NCBI GenBank assembly: GCA_029237695.1
Contig: CM055275.1
Span: 86,540,433-86,604,432, forward strand
Reading direction: 5' to 3'
Length of the DNA stretch: 64,000 nt
DNA from: Conchocele bisecta
Taxonomy: Eukaryota > Mollusca > Bivalvia > Lucinida > Thyasiridae
Shown here: positions 55,583 to 64,000 of the stretch, in pieces
Position numbering within the stretch: position 1 is the stretch's first letter
How the letters are laid out: each line of letters opens with the position of its first letter
Translations under genes and position numbers: made by a program
Notes under the pieces: model-generated
Databases searched by the model: none
Seen by the model: only the letters and a program-made list of their open reading frames with translations
Told to the model about the DNA's origin: nothing

Positions 55583-55712
55583 TGACTAGTGAGCTTATAC
55601 ATATGCATTTTGTATTTGTACCCATCGTTGTATTATGTAATCTGTTGTATACCTCGTGTGTCACGCATGTGGCTTAGAGTGAATAAAATGTATTGTATTG
55701 TATATCAAATAA
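55583..55712 (+). other. LINE 3' untranslated region and tail
   Basis: TTATGGTTATAATGACTAGT to the TGTATTGTATTGTAT tail. Marks the 3' end of the LINE. Confidence 0.7.
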
Positions 55713-55934
55713 AAATAATTGGGGAGGGTTACTTTTTTGTTATTGATGAAAAAGTACTTACATTTAAATACTTTTTAGATGTAATATGTTTAAGACGATT
55801 TACTATGAGTTTATTGTTTACAGAACTGAAGAAACTATTCTATGCCGAGTTTCTTATGAAATCAAACATATGTTAAATTCTATTATACATTGAAACTGTT
55901 CTTATCATCTTTCAAATTCCTGTAATGGTCTCAT

Positions 55935-56156
55935 TTTACGGAGCCCCGCAGGGGACGTATAATTATTTTATGAATTCGTTCCGGGACCCACGAAATAACA
56001 ATTCGTTCCCATGCATTAACAATTCGTTCCCTCAATTTAACAATTGGTTCCCAAGAAATAACAATTCGTTCCTCAATTTAACAATTCGTTCCCTCGAATT
56101 AACAATTCGTTCCCTCGAATTAACAATTCTGTTCCCACGAAATAACAATTGCACTT
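55935..56156. repeat. Family F array, copy 5 (one strand only)
   Basis: Border ACGGAGCCCCGCAGGGGACG, then eight to nine AACAATTCGTTCCC units. The inverted half and the far border are missing, so this copy is truncated or has not folded back. Confidence 0.9.
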
Positions 56157-56670
56157 TTTGAAAGTAATTTTCATATTACAGTGGTATTGGCAAACGGATA
56201 TTGGCAAAATAGACCCAGACGAGTAATTTTCATATTTTTGAGAACAAAACACCCCCCCCCCCCCTTTTCATCAATGGACTAGTCTGAAAACCATTTTGTG
56301 ACGATTGGATTGGATCCATTCCAGTTACTTAGGGGTGAAAGGTTTTGTTTTTTTTCCTTTGTTCTTTGAACATATCACTGGAAAACGCGTGGCCTTCAAA
56401 TGAATCGTAGCTAGTTATCTCCCGTTGAATTTATTTATAGAATTCCGGTCCAAATTGTGCAGTTTAGGGACTAACTTGTAGCATGATTTGTTATGAAAGG
56501 GAACAATTATAATGATGTCGACTCGTGTTGATCCAGATCATTTTACATATACACACAATCACACTTATTAATGTTATTGCCATCAGTGCAGTCTGATCTG
56601 GGTCTACTCTGTTCGCAAAGCTCATTTTCTGTGTTATTCGGTAAGAATTAAACGCTGCGTAGCATAGGAC
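56157..56670. other. No gene; one GATCCAGATC-type repeat at 56525-56640
   Basis: A C run of 15 at 56251-56265. GTGTTGATCCAGATCATTTT to GCAGTCTGATCTGGGTCTAC marks the repeat. Confidence 0.55.
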
Positions 56671-56673
56671 CGG

Positions 56674-56917
56674 GGACAGTTTCACTAAACTTCGTACGAC
56701 TAAAATGTTCGTAAGTGTAACATTATGATAGTCTGTAATTTCCACATTAACAACGTTTTCTTGTAAACAATTATTGGATTTACATTTATTGAGCACAGGC
56801 TGCATATGCAACCTATGCTCAATAAATAGAAATCCATCAAATGTAATTTACAGGCGATCCTAAATTTGAACTTACGAACATTTTAATCGTACGAAGTTTA
56901 GTGAAACGGGCCCCGGA
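56674..56917. mobile_element. Family A inverted-repeat element, most complete copy
   Basis: GGGGACAGTTTCACTAAACT to AGTTTAGTGAAACGGGCCCC. Centre TTGAGCACAGGCTGCATATG mirrored by CAACCTATGCTCAA. Confidence 0.9.
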
Positions 56918-57177
56918 TCTCTAAAATAGATTGGCAAAGGGACACAACTAGCTACGAACCATCATTGGGCGCATAACTGTACATATACTGGTCATTCGCA
57001 TGTGAAAAGTGAAAATAAAACGTTTTTGACGGATAAAGATTTTAATGAATCATAATCCCACGTTTCGACACACCTTTGTGGTTATAAATGAATAAATCAG
57101 CATGATAAGACGTTTTCATAACGATGAAACGGACATTCATATGGCGGATGGGTGCGAATTCGGCTTTTCACCTGTAT

Positions 57178-57425
57178 TAACCCTTACACCGCTATCTTAG
57201 TATTTTGTCATCTGCTGTTTATTTTCTATTTTCCATTTTTTTCATCAAAAACATGCTTTGACAGCACTTTAGAATAATTTACAACATGCTTTGACAGCAC
57301 TTTAGAATCATTTGCATTGGAAATGATTCTGAAGTGCTGTCAAGCCATGTTTTTATTGAGAAATAAGGCAAGATATAAAAGCAACAGCAGACGACAATTA
57401 TTGTGTGTAGTCGTCTAAGGGTTAA
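57178..57425. mobile_element. Foldback element ending TTAACCCTTA
   Basis: Left TTAACCCTTACACCGCTATC, right GTCGTCTAAGGGTTAA. The centre holds CATGCTTTGACAGCACTTTA twice directly and once inverted (CTGAAGTGCTGTCAAGCCAT). TCATCTGCTGTT mirrors AACAGCAGACGA. Confidence 0.85.
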
Positions 57426-57617
57426 AGTTAATCGAATCGCGAAAACAACGAAATGGACGTGTTGTCACGTTGCTATTTTCGACAAAATCGTGAACATCAA
57501 TTGCTGTGTGCGTGCGGGCACCCAACGTTTTGCTTTCCGGGAAAAAAAATCACTTACAACTGTCCAGTGATGTATACGTGTAATATGAAACAAACAATAT
57601 GATTGTGTATCTTTTTG

Positions 57618-58370
57618 TACAATGGAACCCCTCTAAACCGAACACTCGGAAACATATGGATGTTTAACTTAGATGTGTTTCGCTGTTATTTATCTCTGAC
57701 TACAATGACCTTTCATGATTGCAAAACATTAGAATGTGCCATGAAGCGCTAACATGTATGTTTTACAGTGGAACGTCTCCAAACCGGACACCCTGGGGAC
57801 CTCCCATTTACAGTGGAACGTCTCCAAACCGGACACCCTGGCGACCTCCCATTTACAGCGGAACATCTCCAAACCGGACAACCTGGGGACCTCCCATTTT
57901 ACAGTGGAATGTCTCCAAACCGGACGGGACCTCCCATTTACAGTGGAACGTCTCCAAACCGGACACCCTGGGACCTCCCATTTACAGTGCAACGTCTCCA
58001 AAGCGGACAACCTGGGGACCTCACATTTACAGTGCAACGTCTCCAAAGCGGACAACCTGGGGACCTCACATTTACAGTGCAACGTCTCCAAAGCGGACAA
58101 CCTGGGGACCTCACATTTACAGTGCAACGTCTCCAAAGCGGACAACCTGGGGACCTCACATTTACAGTGGAACGTCTCCAAAGCGGACAACCTGGGGACC
58201 TCCCATTTACAGTGGAAAGTCTCCAAATTTGACACCCTGGGGACCTCCCATTTACAGTGGAACGTCTCCAAACCAGACACCCTGGAGACCTCCCATTTAC
58301 AGTGGAAAGTCTCCAAACCGGACACCCTGCGGACCTCCCAGGGTGTCCGGTTTGGAGAGGTTCCACTGTA
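57618..58370. mobile_element. Family G element with internally expanded terminal repeat
   Basis: Left end ACAATGGAACCCCTCTAAAC, right end CCGGTTTGGAGAGGTTCCAC plus TGTA. Between them the terminal sequence itself has become a tandem array. The 57719-58390 frames in both directions come from this array. Confidence 0.8.
57766..58345. repeat. 45-bp minisatellite, about 13 copies
   Basis: Unit CAGTGGAACGTCTCCAAACC plus GGACACCCTGGGGACCTCCCATTTA. A block of five units (57990-58200) shares the variant AGCGGACAACCTGGGGACCT, a local spread of one variant. 45 is a multiple of 3, so long false frames exist on both strands. Confidence 0.95.
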
Positions 58371-58375
58371 CATAT

Positions 58376-59290
58376 GAAGTATTTAATTAAATCACGTTGA
58401 AAGTTGATAATGTTTTCATATATAACAAAACAATTACCGAGGTGGGCGCTAGGATTTTGCAATCAGTAGCCAAAATGGACGGATAAATGAAAACAGACAA
58501 TACTACATGTATTTTACATTTGTTGCAGTATTTTTAAAAGTAGGTCCTATCAATTAATTAATATTCCACCCAGCAATTAACGTTAATATTCGAACCCAGT
58601 AAAAATATAGGACCTTTTCAAATGATTTCTGAAATTATTAGTAGCCAGAATGTCAATTGTTTAAATATTAGTAGCCAAATGGTTATTTTTTTAGCCAAAT
58701 ATATGTTGTGGTTACCAGTAGTGCCAACCTAGTTTCCGGTAAAATATCGTATTTAAACAAAAAATTATGAGAAATCATCTTCATGGGTACAAAAACACAT
58801 GGCTTGTCTCATAAAACAACAACAACAAATACGAAATTACGTCAACATAATACTCACGTGACTTGATAGATAACAAGTAGCGAAATAGTTGTCTCTTTAA
58901 CGCCATCTCAGCGTGTATTTCGTCCCAAATATTAATTCATAAAGGCAATCGATCCCAAATATGCGCAGAAACTCATAAAGCAGTGTCTAGGGTACGTAAA
59001 TACGGTCTCTTTAGAACTATTTACGGAAATTCGGATATTTTATGTAAATAGCGTTGAAAGTTAACGAAATGTTCATAGCAAATGCGAAATTGAACATTTC
59101 TTGAATTTTCGACGTCATTTATGTGGAATATCATAAATTGTGTGAATGGTTTTCATGAATTATCACACATTTTCTTAGGTACAAAATCACATGACTTGTC
59201 GCATATGTATCTGAATATCTCAATCTGAATCTTACATACAGTGCCTTTAACAATACATGTACTTCATATTTCTGTTCGCTATGACAAGTC
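58376..59290. other. No gene seen
   Basis: AT-rich, with TATTAGTAGCCARAAT words near 58460-58690. No coding pattern recognised. Confidence 0.4.
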
Positions 59291-59295
59291 AAATT

Positions 59296-59299
<4 letters not shown>

Positions 59300-59379
<80 letters not shown>

Positions 59380-59760
59380 CTCCCTCCTTCCTTCTCCCTC
59401 CCTCCCCTCCCTCTCTCTCTCTCTCTCTCTGCCTCTGGCCTTCACTGTCCCTCCCCCTCTCTCTCTCTCTCTCTCTGCTATCACAAGGTAAATGTGTACA
59501 TTCCCTCTCTCTCTCTCCTTATCTCTCTCTCTCTCCGTCCTCCGTCCGTCCGTCTGTCCGTCTGTCCGTCTGTCCGTCTGTCTCTCTGTCTCTCTACTAT
59601 CGCACGTCAAATGTGTACATTATTTCTCCATCCTCCTCCCTTCCTCCATCATGCTCCTTTCTCCCTCCCTTCCCCCTTCCCCCCTCTCTCTCTTTCTCTT
59701 TCTTTATGTCTCTCTCTCTCTCTCTATCCATATCTCTCTCTCTCTTATACAAGAATCACT
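59300..59760. repeat. CT microsatellite and pyrimidine-rich tract
   Basis: (CT)n of about 75 bases at 59300-59374, then CT-rich blocks with CCTCCCT, CGTCCGTCTGTCCGTCTGTC and further (CT)n. The GTACATT and TCAAATGTGTACATT words at 59497 and 59606 suggest a larger degenerate unit. Frames here are low-complexity artefacts. Confidence 0.97.
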
Positions 59761-59984
59761 ATAAATTGTGTGTTGCTAATTTCCGTTAAATAGTCCTAGA
59801 AAGCGATGCGCGTCATGCAGTGGTGTTATACGCGCACATACTTCGACAGTTATGAATATTTGCCATATTCAAAATTGCTCATGTATGTCATATCTAGAGC
59901 TTTCAATTTCATCAACGAACCAACACAGCTGGAACACACAGAAATGCACTACCGTAACCCAATACTGTACACGCCTCGCTATTC

Positions 59985-60270
59985 TTGCCAATTTCTTTAT
60001 TTCAAAATACTTGAATTTTGTACTTGAAATGTATCAGCTTGTAGCTTGTGTTACAGCTCAAGCTCCGATAATCAAATGTCTTGATTGCAAGATGACATTG
60101 CCAATTCTTCTGAAATATATATACCAACTCGCAATCAATCAATTTGATTGTTTGAGCCTGAGCTGTAGCCAGCTCAGGCTCAGACAATCAAGTTGCTTGA
60201 TTTCAATCACAATATTCAAGTATTTTGAAGTAAAGAAATTGACAAATGTTGGCATGATTAGCGCTTGAGG
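59985..60270. mobile_element. Family B palindromic element, copy 5
   Basis: CTTGCCAATTTCTTTATTTC at the left, AAGAAATTGACAAATGTTGG at the right, centre GAGCCTGAGCTGTAGCCAGC and CTCAGGCTCAGACAATCAAG. It contains a second, smaller palindrome arm near 60050, so it may be two nested copies. Confidence 0.8.
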
Positions 60271-60900
60271 TAGTGTATCAGCGGGCATATAATATTTAGT
60301 TTCGATTGATTCCATTTAAATCATTGTCCAGGCGTTGTTGTCATTAGTTACCCTGGTCATACTATATCGACGAGTCTACTAAAATATTGACAATGAAGTC
60401 ACCGATTCTATGGTCCAATTTGGGGTTATTATCGAGTATACCAACTATTCTGCTTCCTTAAATATCGGATTTCCTATCTTGTTGCGTTCAACGAGATCTG
60501 ATACTTATGTACCGATATCGGTGAAAATTGAAACAACCCAGCAGTCATTGTATCGTCATATATCTTCAATTAAACCACTTTGCACAGGGCCCTGATGGAA
60601 ACATATTTTTATTTTATTTTTTTCCCAAAAACATTCTTTTGTTTTCACCGGTCCTTCTATAGTCATATATCTTCAATTAAATCACTTTACACAAGGACAT
60701 ATAATGATGAAAACATGTTTTTATTTGTTATAGTAAAAAAATAAATATAATATGTCCCTTTAAAGCCATCGCATTAACGAATTTTCGGCTCAAATTTCTT
60801 GCGTCGGTTACTGGACTAAACTAGGTATATACAGGGGCGCCGGAAGCATCATAAGATTGGTCCGGCGAATCTAGTGGGTGCAGCTGCTACCCACCCAACG
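60271..60900. other. No gene; direct repeat of about 110 bp at 60500-60740
   Basis: GTCATATATCTTCAATTAAA occurs at 60554 and 60662, each followed by CCACTTTGCACAGGG or TCACTTTACACAAGG and AAACATNTTTTTATT. Confidence 0.5.
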
Positions 60901-60970
60901 TGTATGTTGTTACCACTCAGTTGAACCGTCTCGCCGAGACGGTTCAACTGAGTGGTAACAACGTTCACTT
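60900..60970. repeat. Perfect hairpin GAACCGTCTCGCCGAGACGG, copy 3
   Basis: ATGTTGTTACCACTCAGTTG, the core, then CAACTGAGTGGTAACAACG. Arms of about 30 bp. Followed by TTCACTTCTGATGAGAAATG as at 44240. Confidence 0.88.
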
Positions 60971-62210
60971 CTGATGAGAAATGAGAAAAATTTCAGAAAA
61001 ATATTTACATTCCGTTTTTTATATGGGCCGCGCTCTGTGAAAACCAGCCTTAATGACAACGTCATGAAAGCCTGAAAATGACGTCGCAAAGTTACGCTTA
61101 AATTTACCAACGTCACGTCTGATTTTGACACTTGAAATCATTGCGTCATTGCAATAAGTTGTCCTATTTATAGCCTTACGCTTTACTAATTGTGGCTCAC
61201 AAATACGTTAATGTTGGATACGCGTGGCATAATTGTACAGTTGTTATCATAGTGGTTCAGAAAGTTGTCTTTTTTTTTCGGTTTCCTTCAAGGAAACAAG
61301 TAGTGATTTTGTCGATTATTTTTTATACAAATGGGCATATTATTACAAATGATAATATATATGGACGACTTGTGCCCTGACATTTGAAACTAAATAATAA
61401 CCATACGACCGGTATTTTTTAGATAACACATCACAAAATCAGTATTATGTAATCATATTGCGAATATTTCTTTTAAACTTTATTTATAATTAGTTATACA
61501 ACACTTACAAACAAACGCGGGAACAAGTGTAGTAGTCGGCGTAGACGGGGGCGTTTGTATGTTTCTATTTTGGGTTGAAACCGGAATACTCAAAGAAAAC
61601 AAACTTATCCTGTCTGGCGACTACCATCATATATACATGTACTTACAAACTGAGGATCGAACCCGGGGTGCATGTGTACGCTCTTTACTAATTGTGCTAA
61701 ACAGTCCTGTTTAGATTACGTGGAAGTGTGCCCGCAAACGTTACTTTTATTAACGAAACTGTAAACAGTTGGCTCATTAACTGGGACACCTTTTCTGGAT
61801 AAAAATGGTCACGAATAGAACTGGGCACAGTGCTTAATACGTTTAATTTATTGTTTCGCCTGTCAACACAAACAATTTTGGAAATTTTCAGTAGAATAAG
61901 CGTATCATATATGTAAAATTATGGTAGCGCCAAATATACACGGCTCCTGGCATATCGCATCATGGTGACACTGGGCCAAACATGTTTTAGTATTTAGTGT
62001 GTTGGTATTGTGTCACATGCATTCTTACTGCGAACATAAGTGTAGCCGCCAGGGACGTAGCCTACTGACTTGTATATGTATCTGCTACCACTTACATGTA
62101 CCTTAAACAAATCACATTGAATCAGCAGTACGATTGCCGTTTGATAACAATGTAAATATTCTTTAAGATTACCACTTGTAAATATGGTTATATGAATGTA
62201 TAGTCATTTT
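60971..62210. other. No gene; tRNA-like remnant at 61645-61705
   Basis: On the - strand TTTAGCACAATTAGTAAAGA and CCCCGGGTTCGATCCTCAG resemble A and B boxes. The rest, including a 62-codon frame at 61192, shows no recognised motif. Confidence 0.4.
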
Positions 62211-62520
62211 ACTAGTATATTTGCAATCATTGCAGACACTGATCAGACTGCACAGATGCACAGGTCTCCAACATTTACACATTTAAGAAAGTTCGACTTT
62301 GTCAGATCGTTGTTAATTTACTTACTAATTGTGCATTGTATAAACAATGTACGTCTGTGTGCTTTGTTTTTTTTATCAAAGGGCCGTTTTAGTCGGAGGC
62401 GTGTAAATAATATAAAGCAACTACACACACATTCCAGATTTGCAGATTAAACGCGTCTAAACAAATGTCGCAGGCTGTGGAGCCTCATTCCAACGAAATA
62501 TATTTTGTGATCGGGTCAAA
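62210..62520. other. GATCCAGATC-type fragment, then unassigned sequence
   Basis: GACACTGATCAGACTGCACA at 62236 is a short piece of the repeat. No gene. Confidence 0.4.
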
Positions 62521-62536
62521 TTTAGTGTATTAGGGC

Positions 62537-62750
62537 GGTTACAGTCTTCCTCTTGGCGTGCTCGCTGTAAGTGATTGCATCACGGATTACATTATCGAGG
62601 AAAACGTTGAGGACACCACAGGTCTCTTCGTAGATCAGGAGATTCGCTTCACACCATCTCGGCGAGCCAAACGGCGGATAGCTGGCTTTGTGATACCCCT
62701 GGATGTTATCACGCAACAACATTTCTGCTGGATGTTATCACGCAACAATT
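62537..62750 (-). pseudogene. Histone H4 pseudogene fragment
   Basis: On the - strand the core of histone H4 is clear: LRDNIQG, then after a frameshift the ATCCGCCG...CGCC region of H4, then [20 protein letters not shown] and [15 protein letters not shown]. Known H4 reads [20 protein letters not shown] there, so several residues differ, which a working H4 would not tolerate. An inserted base after the glycine codon following ATCCAG and a later compensating change scramble about 18 codons. The start and the last 20 residues are missing. A 29-bp piece including GTTGCGTGATAACATCCAG is duplicated at its 5' side (62699-62748). A relic of a dispersed H4 gene or a processed copy. Confidence 0.9.
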
Positions 62751-62759
62751 CCTATGGCG

Positions 62760-64000
62760 TTTAGCGCCCCTTTCCGAGTCATTTTTCTCCCTACATCTCC
62801 ACATTTTCCCGACATTGATGTATACATATTGCAGGTTTATGAAACAATAATTTTTCAAATGGTAAACCCATTAGCAAAAATTCCAACTCACACAAATATA
62901 AAAATACACAGTAAGGGATAATTTTGCTGTGAATGTTCTGTTGACCACTTTCGATTTTAAGAACTATGCATTCTATTTTCTAAATAAATACGTATGCTGT
63001 CGCGCGGATATCACTCATGAAAATAACAAATGTATGAAGGAATCTGCATAGAACGGTTGATAAATGCGAACATAAAATTTTAAGAAAACTTACAAAAGGA
63101 AATCAGTACCGGCAGTAAATTCATAGACAGGGTCAAGACGGGTATCCCGCACAATAACTGTTTAAGAGGACACGCCTAACAATATCTTCCCTTAGTGTGT
63201 AGGGGTTGGGGGGGGTGCAGTGGTGTCGGTGGGCAGCCGAGGGAGTGTGGGGGGGGGGGGGGGGGGGGGGAGGGTCAGCGCAGGATATTCCCATAGACCT
63301 CCTACCTGTAGTACGAGGTACATGTACACAAGACCGTCCGACAGTCATATTGGCTACACAGGAAAACGTTCCTCCCGCTTTCTGAGATGTAAATTTAATT
63401 CCGAGAGTCGGGTATGGACAGTCGATTTTTAATTTGTTTAAAACTCCCCGGGGGTGTCTGACTACCCTCTATACACCATCGGGCGCTGAAGTCATTGATA
63501 TGTGCAGCCATATAGGCCTATACAAATTCTAACCAAATTCAGGCCATTCATTTCTACAGAATTAGTCACAGATTTTTTTCAATTTCAAACACCAGGAATG
63601 TCGTTTAGTTGTTTGTGTTTGGTCCTTGATGAATGACGTAATGTCTACATCAATAAATGTAAATGACGTCACAATTAACTGTTACGTAAATAACGTCAAT
63701 TAGATTCTGAACTCAATTCTCAAATAATTACAATGTATCTTTCTGACGATACATGCATATGCATAATCCGTGATAGTTGGCGATAGTAGCAAATTACGAG
63801 GTCACATGTCGGCTAATTATAGATTTAAAATCGATAGTGGTGCGTTTGGTTTGTTCACTACATGTACATGTCATAGTTTTATTCTGTTCGATGTTTGATA
63901 GTATTCATAGTAACAGTTGTAGATACATTTAGTAAAACTTATCTGCAAATAAAGTTTACAGCAAGCACAGTCAATGAGTCTATGAACACGTATTTCTACT
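62760..64000. other. No gene seen; G homopolymer at 63249-63270
   Basis: A G-rich tract (63196-63275) with a run of about 22 G. Short frames across it are low complexity. AT-rich beyond 63480 with AAATGACGTCAC-type words near 63660; no recognised gene. Confidence 0.5.

Noticed and set aside
57719..58462. Five overlapping frames of 154-223 codons on both strands
   Set aside because: The 45-bp unit is a multiple of 3, so every frame without a stop stays open; repeats of WNVSKPDTLGT type are not a gene.
59131..59793. Frames of 90-182 codons rich in S/L or R/E
   Set aside because: They come from the CT microsatellite and its complement.
62558..62764. 68-codon frame on the + strand
   Set aside because: Antisense to the histone H4 relic.

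Overview
The window looks like nuclear DNA from a mollusc, most likely a bivalve. It is AT-rich and low in gene density. It holds an intronless Toll-like receptor, a split GT10 fucosyltransferase gene, a BEL/Pao LTR retrotransposon, two non-LTR retrotransposons, tRNA-headed SINEs and very many inverted-repeat elements and minisatellites. No bacterial operon, CRISPR array or rRNA gene is visible. The taxon is inferred from gene and repeat style, not from a database match.

Layout. 1-2.4 kb: remains of a compact, intron-free, virus-like gene block on the + strand. It has the tail of a beta-rich protein, a coiled-coil stalk protein with a beta-rich head (broken), and an intact 220-residue protein with a hydrophobic hairpin. 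2.4-5.4 kb: tRNA-like remnant, a 58-bp satellite, two copies of a foldback 21-bp array (family F), and a 500-N assembly gap. 5.4-7.7 kb: no gene seen. 7.7-18.8 kb: a 9.3-kb BEL/Pao element (8142-17419) with both LTRs and a 5-bp target duplication, sitting inside an inverted-repeat element (family H) whose empty relative lies at 18.3-18.8 kb. 18.8-25.9 kb: a local duplication, foldback elements, a roughly 25-bp minisatellite, and several inverted-repeat elements. 26.0-29.75 kb: a tandem array of decayed copies of a signal-peptide-coding unit, leading straight into a single-exon Toll-like receptor that carries one in-frame stop. 29.8-38.5 kb: elements, a 37-bp minisatellite and unassigned DNA. 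38.7-50 kb: fucosyltransferase gene on the - strand. Its catalytic exon is at 38748-39908 and a transmembrane exon is predicted at 49884-49981. The 10-kb intron between them is packed with elements, including a LINE split by nested insertions. 50-64 kb: more repeats, a 5'-truncated LINE (52967-55710), a 45-bp minisatellite grown inside an inverted-repeat element, a CT microsatellite and a histone H4 pseudogene.

Only two host genes are well supported: the Toll-like receptor (innate immune sensing) and the fucosyltransferase (Golgi glycan synthesis). They are divergent neighbours about 9 kb apart and nothing shows that they work together. Most of the rest is mobile or tandemly repeated DNA. The points most worth checking are the signal-peptide array in front of the receptor, the receptor's stop codon, the virus-like block at the left edge, the family F foldback arrays built from five spacer words, and zinc-finger-like motifs in the BEL/Pao element.
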